Of a stretch of 64,000 nucleotides of DNA, positions 33,537 through 46,445 are shown one piece after another. The notes beneath the pieces are model-generated. The model was not told where the DNA came from and did not search any database. It saw only the letters and a list, made by a program, of their open reading frames with translations. This stretch comes from Ailurus styani (Eukaryota; Chordata; Mammalia; Carnivora; Ailuridae). Position numbers and translations under genes: made by a program. Positions within the stretch are counted from its first letter, which is position 1. The number at the start of each line of letters is the position of its first letter. The stretch spans positions 30,144 through 94,143 of the forward strand of contig LNAC01001802.1 in assembly GCA_002007465.1 (NCBI GenBank), written 5' to 3'.

Positions 33537-33738
33537 GGACGCCTAGTGGCTCAGTAGGTTAAACTTCTGCCTTTGGCTCAGGTCATGATCCCAGGGTCAA
33601 GCCCCGCGTCAGGCTCCCTACTCAGTGGAGAGCCTGCTTCCCCCTCCAACCACCCCCCCACACTCTCTGCCTGCCTCTCCATCTACTTGTGATCTTTCTC
33701 TCTGTTAAATAAACAAAATCTTAAAAAAAATTAAAAAA
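33537..33738 (+). mobile_element. CAN-SINE in the L1 tail
   Basis: Starts GGGACGCCTAGTGGCTCAGT, with a CT-rich body ending TTAAATAAACAAAATCTT. It sits between the L1 3'UTR and the distal L1 target duplication, so it landed in the A-rich L1 tail. Its own duplication is unclear in A-rich sequence. Confidence 0.88.
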
Positions 33739-34102
33739 AATCTTAAGAAAAAGAAATGAGTGTGGACTATCATCAGTGAGGTCAGACTGCAGTAGCAGAG
33801 TTCTTGTAATCAGAGAGCAGGCCCTGAGTGACTTTGTAACTTTAAGAGAAGGTGAAGACCCAGGTCTCCAAGGTACTCACACAAGAGAACCTGGGCAAAT
33901 ACCTAGAAATAGAGCAATAAAATTTGGCTTACCTCCTGTAATGGAGTTAAAACAAGGGCTTGGCCACAGTAGGCAACCACCCACCACTGCAACTGGGAAT
34001 AATGCCTCAAAACTTTGTTTAGCAAGGCTGGCTGGAAGCTGAATCCCTAGAAATAGGCCTAGGATTCTTAATAAGGTAATTACATGCCATATGATACCTT
34101 CT

Positions 34103-34303
34103 TTTTTTTTTTTAAAGATTTTATTTATTTATTTCACAGAGGGAGAGAGATCACAAGGAGGCAGAGAGGCAGGCAGAGAGAGAGAGGGGCAAGCAGGCTC
34201 CCCGCCGAGCAGGGAGCCCGATATGGGCCTCGATCCCAGTACCCCGAGATCATGACCTGAGCCGAAAGCAGAGGCTTTAACCCACTGAGCCACCCAGGCG
34301 CCC
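34103..34303 (-). mobile_element. CAN-SINE
   Basis: A 15-base target duplication CATATGATACCTTCT lies at 34088-34102 and 34304-34318. Poly(T) left, GGCGCCCC right. Confidence 0.95.
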
Positions 34304-34318
34304 CATATGATACCTTCT

Positions 34319-37006
34319 GATATATGGGATGACAGAGCCCACAGGTCAGACATGAGGTTAATTTATCATCTATATTAGATCCCCTTTGATAGCTAATGAG
34401 AAATTGGTTTTATTATACTGATGGACCTATATATTTTATACAAATTGATTTTAAAAGGATAAATTCTAATAAACATTAGATAATCATCTACTTTAATTTT
34501 ATTTTATAATGTCATGAACATTAAAGAGAGCATAAGGAAAATAATTGTTGTGGTAATACTTACGTATGTCATCTCTAGTAATATTGTGTCCCTGATATTT
34601 ATCTGAAAAATACTCTGTTTACTATAGTATTGTTATTTCGAAAATATTCATAATTTTTTCAGTCTTCACAGTTGAATATATTATGGTTATAAATTCAGAT
34701 TTTTTGACATCTTCGTTGACTGTCCTCTGTTAAACATACTGGTTTGTTTTTGAGGGGTAATATATCTGGTAAGTTCAGAGAAAATTCTGCAAAATAGAAG
34801 ATGGTATCAGTTTTATTTTTTCATTAAAATATATAAACACATCAGCCTAAAAATATTATTTTTTAGTAATTTTTACAAATAAACTTGTCAAATAATTGCC
34901 ATCTATTAGTGAGTCTTTGGAATGTTTCACCAAGTTTAGATGCTTAAAAAACATAGGTCTTCTCAATTCCATTTCATTCAATACAGAATATAATTTTCTC
35001 CATTTAAAAATAGTCTTTGCATCATAAGATCATTCTAAGTCAAGATATTGAAATGTACAATTAGAGAATTTTAAAATTAAATCTTTTATGCTCTTGAGTT
35101 CTCATCATTTAATAATTTTCACTGCTTTGCTTACTTCTTAAGGGACAAATTTTAATGTATTTTGGTTTTAAAGTCTCACTTCCTATGATTACTACTCAAT
35201 CAAATATTGAAAGGATGATAATTTAGGACACTTCTTTTAAAAATCTTCTTTATGAATAATCTCCAGCTAAATATGAACAAAATGAAACCAAAATGTAAGA
35301 GGGATTATTTACTTAAAAAGTTGAATAAAATTGAAGGACATAAGATGATCTGTAAAATAGTACTTCAAAATTCACTTCAAGGTAGCAAGAGAAGACATGC
35401 ATAGCCAAATTGAGGATTTTTTTAGCTATCAGCATTAGCTTCATCCCATTTTTTAGTTTAGTTTTTTAGTTACATATACATGTGAATTTTGACAGCTTTG
35501 GCTTTTATTTTCATTAGTTAAATATGAAATCTGAACCATAAACAGTTTTAACAATATTTGTATTCCATAGATTCCTTAATTTAGACCCATCGTTGTTTTT
35601 TTTTACCACAACACTGTGCTTCATTACATTTGTATTCCCCCAAATAATTCTGTCTTCAATATTGAACATTAAAATTCAATTTGTAAGATGTTTTGCCTTT
35701 GAGAGACTGAACTTCTAAAGGTGTTATTTCGATTTTATAAATTGGATGACACATTGAGCCATTATTGACTTTAACTTTATGTGATTTCTTTTTGAAGCAT
35801 CTGAAAGATGTCCATATAAAATTGGCATTCTTTAACTGTATATCAATTTCTATTGCTTATGGAGCCAAAGCATTAACAGTGATTTTTTGTATATGTATCA
35901 AAAGTTAGAATTGAAAATTAATAAAATTAATTTGGATCAGTAGTCATTTGATCTAAAGAAAAAGTCATTTTTTACAGTATTATTTTATCATACCTTCTGC
36001 ACTTGAACATATTAAATCATCATATTTGGGCACTGCCTCCCCAAAATCGTTTCTCACATTGGAAGTAGATGCTTATGCTCTTAAATAGATTTGTGTCTTG
36101 TTATTTTCTTGTGCTCAGTGATTACATGGACACTGAATATCAAAAAACATCTCATGCTACTTACCTATGTAAAAAAATCAACTTTCTTATTCATTAAAAA
36201 TTTTCAGAAAAATCTTTTCTTTTTTTCCTTTCTTTTTAAGCACATTGCTATCTAACGGGCTTATTGCAAAAAGTAAAAAAAAAATAAAAATAAAAAGACC
36301 ACTACTAAGCAAATATAAGTGAAAAGTTATATATTTATTCCATGTAATAAATGACAAAATCGTTATAGAAAAAGCATTTAGACTACTTTTTATATGCTCT
36401 GTAACAATATTGCTAAACCTCTGGTTTCTACACATAATCCACATATAATTAACTTATAATTTCCCACTCAACTGTCAAATGGCTGCCTGGTAGTTATACT
36501 ATAGCATGGGCCAAAGAACCCAAATGGCAGGCAGGGAGGCACTGTTAAATAATCTTCCCACCATAATTGTAGTTGGAAAACAGTTACCTGTTACTATTCA
36601 GTTTAGTCTGAATTCCCTTCAGGTTGTCAGGGGGAGCCCTGCATGCTGTCTTTAAGAGGAAGCTGTTAATTATATTGAAACTAAAATGAGTCAGGGAAAG
36701 AGAAATAGGTTCTTGCTAGTCTTTTTTTTTTCAGATTTAACCATATATGGATGTGAGGAACCTTTGAACTGTATATGCGTGTCACAGTACTAGATGAGAC
36801 CGTGGAAGAAGCTGGAAATATAATGCCAAACACATACTGGGCTATTTCAGTACAACTACTAACAAAAAATGCTTTGTTATGAAATGCAAAAATAGTAAGA
36901 AGTACTGAAAAAAGCTTAGGGACTTTTCAAAACAACACAGACGCCAGCCTGAAGGAACTCATTATGGGGCAAATCAGGGACAGTTTGAGCATCAAAGCAA
37001 ATACTA
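34319..37006. other. AT-rich sequence without recognisable genes or repeats
   Basis: About 2.7 kb with no SINE, L1 or exon signal that I can recognise. The 85-codon frame at 36187-36444 is Phe/Ile/Lys-rich and unsupported. Confidence 0.55.

Positions 37007-37060
<54 letters not shown>
37007..37060. repeat. (AAT)n microsatellite
   Basis: About 16 uninterrupted AAT units, then TAAATAAA. Likely length-polymorphic. Confidence 0.95.
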
Positions 37061-37061
<1 letters not shown>

Positions 37062-38647
37062 CTAGAGGGAATTCTTGTATAACAGAACTACATTAGGACC
37101 ATCCAGGTATGCTGGGCATAATAATGAATGATGGAAAAAACAGCACTGGGAAAATTGGAGAGTGGATAGAGGACAGAGCAAGTAGTCCCTTGTAGGCCAT
37201 ATTGAAAAAACTGAGTTGTTTTTTCAAAATGAAATGGAAAGCAATTAAAACATTTTACACAATTCTTTGATTTTTTTCCTTCAAGATTACTCCAGTTGCT
37301 ATGTGATGAGCAGAGTGAAAGATTTTGGAAAGCTGAGAGTAGGGACCCCAGGAGAAAATGACAATAGTCAAGGCAGGGAAAGGAACTATTTCTTAAAGGT
37401 TAAAGATGAGGGAAAATATATAGGAAATGTCATCTTTCGCATCTTTACCTGAAATCTGTGTGTTCATTGTTCAACATAATCTTCAACATGGTTTCTTGCT
37501 GTCAAAAGTCTTTAATAGCAGGTTGCCAGGTTGTGATACCACCTTAACTCTAGAAAATTAGGGAAGAAATTACAAATATGTAAGGTCTCCAGTCATTCTA
37601 TTTTGTTGCTTAACTTTCATATTTACAACAAGATGATAAATTCACTGAATATATATAACAGAAAATGAAATATTATGCAATACCAGCATTTCTTTTCTTT
37701 CCTCAAGGAAATAACATATTAAAAAATAAGCAGTACCATCCAAATCATTCTGCATAAGTGGAATCTATTTTAGTGGGTTTGATATTTATCAGGCTGCATT
37801 TTGTACTTTAGTATCAACAGCCATTAAAGGAAGAAAAATTGAATGTCTTGTATAGGAGAAGATGCATATCTTTGAAATCACTTTGACTCTCCACTGCAGC
37901 CTTCAAAGTTCATATTCATAACAATAGTATAAATGTGAAATAATATAGCTTGGCATAAGGGTAAAAAACTGATTCCCTCAGCTATGCTGATGATGATGCA
38001 AGTTATCTTTCTTATTTATAGAAAATAATATGAACATGGCATTATGAGTCACCTTCACACTTCTGTGCTATTCTTTTCTCTTCACATCAGCCCACATCAA
38101 TAAGATATTGCCTGCAAAATAACATGCCAGTACAATTTCCAGTTATTTCAGTATCGAACCTTTCTTATTTATGGAAAGGAAGAGGTCAGGTAGAATGAAC
38201 ATGCATCTACTCAAATGGGGCTGTGTTCCAAGCTTATTTAGTCTTACTAATCCAGTAGTAAATGAGAAATCACTCATTCCTTATGCCCCATTTGAGCTTA
38301 ACCTGGTGATGCAGTGCATGCTTTTATTGCTATAGAACATTTTTGTCTCAGTTGCCCAGAGGAAGGGAACCTAGAAATTCCAATAAATAGATAACATATG
38401 AATTATATATGTCATAATATTTTATATGTTGATTGCTATATTCAGTACTTTTAAAGAGTCTGGGAAATACCTGTGTGCTGAGGCTAAGAGAGAGGTCATT
38501 CTTTAAAACTATTACTAACTTCAATGTTTTCCAGAATACCATGCCATTGGTTACTATGCCATGTTATTTTTGCATGATACCAAAAATATTGAGATTGGTG
38601 TTTTGAGTCATTGGGAAGAAGAGCTCAGTCTCTCAATTTAGAGTATC
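37061..38647. other. No recognisable gene
   Basis: AT-rich. GTCCCTTGTAGGCCATATTG near 37185 recalls the old repeat near 4900-5260. The frame at 38348-38542 is unsupported. Confidence 0.45.
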
Positions 38648-38661
38648 AAGTTATTAAGATA

Positions 38662-38799
38662 GGGGTAACTGGATGATGGGTATTAAGGAGGGCATGTGAT
38701 GTGATGAGCACTGGATGTTATACCTAACTAGTGAATCGTTGAACACTACATCAAAAACTAATGATGTACTATATGTTGGCTAACTGAACATGATAAAAA
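38662..38799 (+). mobile_element. L1 3'-end fragment
   Basis: A short L1 3'UTR tail (GATGGGTATTAAGGAGGGCA, then ACTATATGTTGGCTAACTGA and A-run). The target duplication AGTTATTAAGATA lies at 38649-38661 and 38800-38812. A very strongly 5'-truncated insertion. Confidence 0.9.
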
Positions 38800-38884
38800 A
38801 GTTATTAAGATACTGCAGATTGAAATGAAGGCATGATATCGGTTTTTGGTCACAACAACAACAAAACCCATTAAATTCTTTTTT

Positions 38885-39045
38885 AAAATTAATTATTTTT
38901 TATTTTTTTATGATGTTCAGTTAGCCACTGTATAGTACATAATTAGTCCTTGATGCAGTGTTTGATGATTCATTAGTTGTGTATAACACCCAGTGCTTAT
39001 CACAGCATGTGCCCTCCTCAATACCCATCACCATGTTATCATGTC
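38885..39045 (-). mobile_element. L1 3'-end fragment, inverted relative to its neighbour
   Basis: The same 3'UTR segment on the minus strand (GTTCAGTTAGCCACTGTATA, then CTCAATACCCATCACCATG). It begins about 86 bp after the plus copy ends, so the two can pair as a hairpin. Complementarity is about 80-85% by eye. Confidence 0.85.
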
Positions 39046-40084
39046 CTTAAGGAAAAATCTTGCAAATCAAATGTTACAATAAATTAAAAAATGAAAACAT
39101 GAATCAAAAAGATTTGTTCAAAATTGCTAGAATGATTTAATGTTCCATAAACAATGAACATAATCCATCACATTAATAGGTCAGTGAAGACATATGATGT
39201 GATGGCTTGTTATTTCCTGAATTTGTGTGGTAATGGTCATTCTGTGGGGCAATTAGTCACCTAATGGTGAGATAGAACTCTGCTGATCCTGCATAAATTT
39301 CTCTGTGTTTGAAAAATTTGCTTGTTGTCCTTAGTGTACAAAGTAATCTAGAGACATTCAGTGTTTGAGATCAAAGAAACCAACAGGAATAGAGCTAGGA
39401 GTGAGGATAATAATCAAATGGAGGTCAGAGGACAAAGCATGAATTTTTGATCAATTGGCATTCAAAAGAGCATAGTCAAAGGCAGGGGACTGGGACTTGG
39501 AAATAAATATCTTTTATTTAAGAGATATTGAAATAATTAGCAAAATCCAAGCAGGTATTTCGATAACAAGAACAATATAAGCCCCAAAATCCAGAAAGGG
39601 TGGAAGACAAGACTTTGATTTAAAAATAAAGCAAGAGTTCAAAAAGAGAAGGCTATGAGCAATAGAAGATGAAGGTCATGTGTTATCTGATATTGAGCCC
39701 TCTAGTGACTGACTAGTCTAGGCTTCTTTGAGTCTGATACTACCATAAATAACAACAGGAAGGAGGATAAGTGGCTCAGCTGCTGAGGTTGGGATACTTA
39801 ATGTTGCAGATTTACGAAAGGTGTCAGGGGAAAAGCCAGCATACAAGGCAGGTGGCATAATGCAAAATGGGACTATACCTGTAATATGAGGATAAAAGGG
39901 AAGCTTGAAAGCATTAATGCACTAATGTACCTGGGCACAGTTGTCCTACTTGTATAACACTGAGTTTTTCTGTTCCTGCTTCTTGAAATAATTACTTCTA
40001 ATGAATGATATTAAATTCAGCAAGATCCTATTGGTATAACCAAGCACAAATGATAGCACATGGTATTTATTCAGTAAATATTAA
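39046..40084. other. No recognisable gene or repeat
   Basis: AT-rich sequence with no supported frame. Confidence 0.5.
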
Positions 40085-41095
40085 TCCTGTAGGAATGCAA
40101 ACTGGTACAGCCACTTTGGAAGACAGTTTAGCAGTTTCTTTCTTTTTTTTTTTAAAGGTTTTGTTTATTTATTTGACAGATAGAGAGATTACAAGTAGGC
40201 AGAAAGGCAGGCAGAGAGAGAGAGGAGGAAGCAGGCTCCCCGCTGAGCAGGGAGCCTGACGTGGGGCTTGATCCAGGATTCTGAGACAGTGACCAGAGCC
40301 AAAGGCAGAGGTTTTAACCCACTGAGCCACCCAGGTGCTCCAGTTTAGCAGTTTCTTACAAAATTAAGCATACTCTTAGTATACAATCCAGCAACCTTAC
40401 TTCTTGGTATTTACGCAAAGGAATTGAAAACTTATGTCCACACAAAAATCTACACATGGATGTTTATGACAGTTTTATTCAAAATTGCCAAATCTTGGAA
40501 GCAACCAAGATATCCTTTGGTAGGTGAAAGAATAAATATGGTACATCCAAGCAATGAAATATGATTTAGCACTAAAAAAAAAAAAGAGCTATCATGCCAT
40601 GAAAAGATGTAGAGGAAATTTCAATGCATGTCATTAAGTGAAAGAAGTCAATCTGAAAAGGTTATATACTTCATGATTCCAAATAGATGACATTCTGGAA
40701 AAGGTGAAACTGTGGAGTTTGTTAGAAGGGCACTGGTTGCCAGGGGTTGGGTGAAGGAGGGGTTAATGGCAGAACACAGAGGACTTTTAGGGCACTCAAA
40801 CTATTCTGTATTATACTATAATTGTGGGTACATGTCCTTTTATATTTGTCTGAATCCATAACATGTACACGACCAAGAGTGAAGCCTAATGTAACCAATA
40901 GGCTTTGGATGATAATGATTTGTCAATGTAGGTTCATTAGCTGTAACAAATGTACCACTCTGGTGGGGAATGTTGATAACTGGGGAGACTATGCTGTGCG
41001 AGGGCCAGAAGTTTATGGGAAATCTGTGTACCTTCTGCTCGATATTCCTGTGAGCCTAAGACTGCAGTAAGAAGATAAAGTCTTTTAAAAACAAA
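40085..41095 (+). mobile_element. Old LINE-1 (L1MA/L1MB-like) 3' end, split by a SINE
   Basis: Starts with an ORF2 C-terminal stretch (GGAATGCAAACTGGTACAGC) and ends with the L1M-type tail AATGTACCACTCTGGTGGGG to GACTGCAGTAAGAAGATAAAG. A younger SINE sits at 40141-40340. Subfamily from memory. Confidence 0.75.
40141..40340 (-). mobile_element. CAN-SINE nested in L1M
   Basis: A target duplication AGTTTAGCAGTTTCTT lies at 40125-40140 and from 40342. Poly(T) left, CACCCAGGTGCTC head right. Confidence 0.95.
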
Positions 41096-41110
41096 CATGT
41101 TGAGTCAAAA

Positions 41111-41136
41111 TACAAAACAAAACAAAACAAAACCAA
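41111..41136. repeat. (AAAAC)n simple repeat
   Basis: About five AAAAC units after the L1M tail. Confidence 0.9.
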
Positions 41137-41244
41137 CATTGCTCTCCCTACCAGTATGCAATAAAACACTTTAATGAAAATTAAAAGTAGTTAATTCAGA
41201 ATTGTTAATGTCTGCCTTTACACATGTTTAGCGCAGTAGACATT

Positions 41245-41582
41245 AATGCTGTTTTTCAACTATATCCTGCTCTTTCCCCTCAGAGAACAAGGTAGGATTT
41301 CATTGCCTGGTGCCATTTTGATTAGGGAGCTATATAACTAATTTTGTCCAATGGCCTGTAAGAGGAAGTGAGGTGTGTCACATCCTTATGAAATAACAAC
41401 TGACCACATCTGAAAACATGGTTGAACCTTCACCTCAGGCTATTTAGTGATGAGCAGAGCCATTCTGACAACCCACAGTAGACATGTAGCAGAAGTTAGA
41501 AATAAATATTTGTTTTCTGCAGCTGAGATTTGAGGGTTTTTGTCTAATGGTAGCTAAAGTTGTCTTAGTGTGACTGACACAC
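41245..41582 (+). repeat. Possible old MLT/MER-class LTR
   Basis: GTCCAATGGCCTGTAAGAGGAAGTG and AGTTAGAAATAAATATTTGT, with a final GTCTTAGTGTGACTGACAC, resemble an MLT-type LTR layout with a poly(A)-signal AATAAA. Weak. Confidence 0.35.
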
Positions 41583-44499
41583 ATGAACACACTTTAGTGT
41601 AGATGGGAATAACAAGACCTAGCTCAGTGTAATCCACAGCTCTTTGGACAAAGAGCACAAGATAGAAGTGCTGGAGTACTCAGACTAGACAAAAACATCT
41701 GTTCCTCAGCAGCATCATGTAAATGCACAAAAGTGCAGAATACAGAGAGATAGAAGAAAGAATAGTATAGCAGCAGCAAAAGCAGCAGGAGGCTTCTAGG
41801 AGGCTAACAGTTTTTTTTCCATTGGAAATAAGACTTAGGTAAATGCATAGTTAGAGGATCTGTGACTTATGATGTGATGGGATCTGGGGAGTGATAGTTG
41901 CAAATGTTGGACCAATCAGAAGCACAGGAACTTAGTGAAAAACCACTGGCTGCTCCTTGCATGTATCTCTTCTATGAAAATTTGGTATATGGTGTTTATT
42001 AATTGAATGTGTTGAGATCATGATAACTCTGCTGACTTCTGCAAGGTATGATTTCATCCTTGAACTTATTCTGCTAATGTGTGAGGACATTTCTGATATC
42101 AGTCATTCAAAAAGGGGCAGGGATTTCAGATAGGAAAAAGTGATAGAGAAATAACCTCTGTCATTTTGTAAAAGTAGCTTATGACTAAACTATAATTTGA
42201 ATTAAAATGCTCTGTGCCTTTTCAAGAATACTCACTTATATACAGATACAGGATGAGGAACGAAAATGATTAAAAATAGCTATGAAACTGTGAGCTACTT
42301 CTTTCTCCTAAGCATATTTCTTCTTCAGTATATTCATTTTAGTTGTCCTTATGTCTAATTTAGTGAAGTACCACATTTTATTCTATAGTCACATTGTATT
42401 AGGAACATTATATTTAGACTTTAAGAAGTGAGGTATAATATTGAAAGTATTAACACTTTGATCACCTTTGGTTTACATTCCAGTGACAATCTGAAACAGT
42501 GGAGAGGCAGGTCACAAGCCCTCAGTTAACTGTGATTAACAGTGACAGATACAAAAGCTTCTGAATCTGAAGAGCTTCTTACTAATTCTTACTGTGAAAT
42601 GGGACAATGATTCCTACTTTCTCAGATTGTTATATGACCTGATCGAGATGGCGTCTTTATCATTTCTGATACATAAGTGCAAAATGAGCATGTTGCTTTT
42701 CTACTGTAATCCTCCTTTCACTCATGATCCATCTAAATAGTTGCTCATTCAGAACATCATGGTTGTTGGTAAGGTAGAATATTTTTTGTGTTTGTAACAC
42801 ATGTGATTCAAATGCAGATACTCAAAGTGAAGAAAATGTCAAAATAAATGAATCTCATTATGTCATTTCTCTCCTCTAGTATCACAGTCAGGGGGCTCCA
42901 ATATAGTATCCGATCTTAATCTGGTCCTGTAGATATCTGAATAGTTTAAGTTTGGACAGTATGAGTTTGTATTTTAGCATTTTAAGTGGGAAACATAATG
43001 TGTTCCCAGCCAATGCAGGCGATTTCTCTAGTAATGCAGTCTATCAAGGATTTCTTCATGATAGGAATCTCTTATCACACCTACTATTTAAGTGCTTAAT
43101 GTATTCATGAGTAGATACACTTAGGTATAGTTTGGCTCAATACTTCACAGTAGTGGGTATAAGTTATTTTTTTCCTTCTATAGTTCAATAAATATATACA
43201 ATAAGAGAAAAACTGACCAAACATCATTTATCATTAGGAACACACCTCCATACAAATAAAGTTAGGTCTATGCACCCCAGGAAATAATGTTTTATATTAT
43301 TTTTACGTATTTATCTAGGAAATGTGAAGATTAAATCAGGACTCTAGTTGACATTGGTAAAGAAGCAGTAGTCACTCACATTCATCAGAAAAATGAGGCA
43401 TTTAATTTCTTCTGTCATTTGTATTTGCAGAATGGCCTTGCCTCTATTTTCTTCCAGATATGGCTACTGAGTGGCCTTACTTAAATACTGTTTTAGGTTC
43501 TTTAAGCATCGTATATATTCATTTAGGAATATCATGACCCAAAAAGCCGTTGGTTTACTTTCTAACTATATGATTTACACCTAGGTTAGTACTGTACTGA
43601 GACTTTTGCCCCAGGTAAATCCTGGGACCCCTGAAAATTAAGTGTTCAGGAAAAGGGTGATGAAGATAAAAATGGTAATACCCAGTAAGTTTAAACAACT
43701 CGAATATCAGGCTTGAACCTCTCAGGAGAACAGCTGAGATAGGATTGTAGCATGCTTTGTGTCTCCTGGATTCCTCATAAAATAAGGATGCATGTACTTG
43801 AAAATTCAAACATTGAATTCTGGATAAAAATTTTGTAACTCATTAGGAAGTAAGAGTTGATATAAGGGTTACTTGTACTTCTAGCTGTAATAATTGTTTA
43901 ATGATGTAGGGCATTCAACTACCAATGGCATCAGTTCTCAAAGGTAATTTCTGTATGAATCAATTTTATTACAAAACAAACAAATAACTTCCATTATCTC
44001 ATAATGTAATATTTGTTATCTAGTCATGGATTTAATTGGTGGCAAATCAAAATAAGTTAAAGCAATTGGTGTCTCAACTAGTTTAAGGGAAGAAAATAAT
44101 GGTTCTTACCAGGTTTTCTTAAGGGTCTTATTGCTTCAGGTTAAGCTGAAATCATGAGATTGTATCTTCATGTAACACCAAAACTGGTGAACAAACAATA
44201 AGTATTAATGATTATTCAATGATTGTCTGGGAAAGAGTTTAATGGCTTTTTGATCACTGTCCTGATTTCAGTTAATGTTTCAGGAAGAAAATAATTTTTA
44301 AAAATTCTGGTTGATAAAGTTAAAATTGAAAGATTGACATCTAAGAAATAAGACTCTTGGAACCACCTCTCACCCAATAAACCAATCTTCAGTTGGTTTA
44401 GATATGAGAAGTAGATACAGTAAATGTTAAAGATTCTGAGATCACTTTCAAGCCCCTTAAAACATCTGAAAGTTTGCATTAAAAAGGAGAAAATTGTTT
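41583..44499. other. Long stretch without recognisable genes or repeats
   Basis: About 2.9 kb of AT-rich DNA. The frames at 43555-43809 and 44216-44479 are short and unsupported. Confidence 0.5.
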
Positions 44500-45165
44500 T
44501 CTTCCAAATTTTTATTTAAATTCTAGCTAGTTAACATATAAGGTAATACTGGTTTCAGGTCAGGAGTAGAATGTAGTGATTGATTACTTACATATAACAC
44601 CCAGAGCTCTACATGACAAGTGTCCCCCTTAATACCCATCACCTATGTAGTCTGTCTCTCCCCCTACACCTCCCTCCATCAACCTTCAGTTTGTTCTCTA
44701 TCATTAAGAGTCTCTTATGGTTTGCTTCTCTCTCTCTCTTTTTTTTCCCTTCCCATATGTTCACACATGAGTGAAATCATATGGTATTTGTTCCCATATG
44801 ATATTGTTCCCAAATTCCACACATGAGTGAAATCATAGGGTATTTGTTGTTCTCTGACTTATTTTGCTTAGCATAATACTCTGTAGCTACATATACCTTG
44901 CTGCAAATGGCAAGATTTCATTTTTTTGATGGCTGAATAATCTTCCATTATATATCTATTCCATATCCATATTTATCCATTCATCAGTTGATGGACATGG
45001 GCTCTTTCCATAGTTTGGCTATTGATAATGCTGCTATAAAGATCAGGGTTCATATGCCCCTCCAAATCTGTATTTTTGTATCCTTTGCATAAATACCTAG
45101 TAGTGCAGTTGCTGGATCATAGTGTAGTTCTATTTTTAACTTTCTGAGGAAACTATATTAAAAGT
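44500..45165 (-). mobile_element. 5'-truncated LINE-1, 3' end
   Basis: Same content as 2460-3079: TTTTATTTAAATTCTAGCTAG to the ORF2 C-terminal region (GGATCATAGTGTAGTTCTA). A local duplication of CACATGAGTGAAATCATA occurs at about 44764 and 44821. No clear target duplication. Confidence 0.8.
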
Positions 45166-46308
45166 GAGAAAATTTATGTTGGCATTTGTTTTTATTAAGT
45201 ATGTTCATACATACTGACATTTTCTACACTAATAAGTAAAAAATCTATATTATGTCAAGTAAAAGCATATTGAAATGCCCCTGAAAATGTAAACAACATG
45301 TGAAGGTGAGTTTAGTCATAGTGGGTCATAGTTAGCAAACCCAGTAATGTACCAGAAACAGAGATGAGAGGTGTTAGCGCACAAATTCTGCAAAGAAAAT
45401 CTCTTGGCATAAAGCCACTTTACAGGAAATGGTCATGAGAGGAAGAAAGTATGCCTAGGAGGAGAAGGAGGACAATAGGGTGGGGCAGAAATAAGTTAAG
45501 TACTGAGTAGTATTCAAAAGTAAGTCTTTTGAGAGACAGACTTGGATTTCCCCCACTAACTCTATCATTTTTGTGAGAGATATAACCTTCATTAAACCCA
45601 GATTCCTCAACTGTCATGTGGTAATGATGCTTACATTATAGGAGTTCTGTGCAAATTAAGTATGATGTATGTAAGGCTGTTAGTCTAGTTAGTGACACCA
45701 TATTTGTGTTTGATAAAGAATAGTTATAACATTAATATTTCTTTGTGAATTTTTCACCATGAAGATAGCTATATGATATTTATAAATCTTTATATATTGT
45801 AAATATAGAAGAAAGCACACACTCTGAAACTTACTACATCAAGGCTTCCATTAGGTTTCTTTTTATTAAAGTTTTAATAACTATCTTTTCATGTGTCTTT
45901 TTGTGGATAGCATATATTAATATAAATATACATACATATATATGTATATATCCTTTTATAAAAGTGAACTCTCATAATACATCATTTTTTAAGATATAAA
46001 TATTTTAAAAAATAATTTTATTTTTCGGTGTTCTTTCTTCCTCTCTCTAATTCCCTGCCTTCCCCCAAGAAAGTAACCAATAGTAACATCCAGGATTTTA
46101 TCCTTTCACATCCTTCTCAGTGCTCATATATAACATATACATAAGAGCATGTGCATGCCCACACAAAACATTCAGACACATTGGGATTAATTCTATATAT
46201 GCAGCTCTGCATTTTATCTTTTGGCAAACAAATTTTGGAAATCTATCCAAGACTCATTATTTTTAAGGGCCACATAATGTTCATGGTATATTCATAATAT
46301 TTATTAAA
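45166..46308. other. No recognisable gene
   Basis: AT-rich with a small (TA)n patch near 45935-45955. The frame at 45420-45617 is unsupported. Confidence 0.5.
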
Positions 46309-46318
46309 ATATTCACTC

Positions 46319-46438
46319 CTGGGGCACCCGGATGGCTCAGTCGGTTAAGCATCTGCCTTTGGCTTAGGTCATAATCTCAGGGTCCTGGGATCCAGCCCCG
46401 TGGAAGACTCCTGCTCAGCGGGAAGTCTGCTTTCTCCT
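46319..46438 (+). mobile_element. Truncated CAN-SINE
   Basis: Head GGGGCACCCGGATGGCTCAG with GGTTAAGCATCTGCC (the older subtype), lacking most of the CT-rich body. Short duplication ATTCACTC on both sides. Confidence 0.85.
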
Positions 46439-46445
46439 AAAAAAA

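Larger units (their letters stand above)
29280..33765 (+). mobile_element. Twin-primed (5'-inverted) LINE-1
   Basis: The left part (about 29300-31213) is L1 in minus orientation: the end of ORF1 and ORF2 from the endonuclease to the start of the RT domain. The right part (31214-33530) is L1 in plus orientation, resuming in RT almost where the inverted piece stops and continuing to the 3' tail. A shared CTTT at 31210-31213 marks the switch. A 14-base target duplication, AGAAATGAATGTGG at 29280-29293 and AGAAATGAGTGTGG at 33752-33765, encloses both parts and a SINE in the tail. This is the classic outcome of twin priming during reverse transcription. It is 5'-truncated and dead. Confidence 0.9.
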
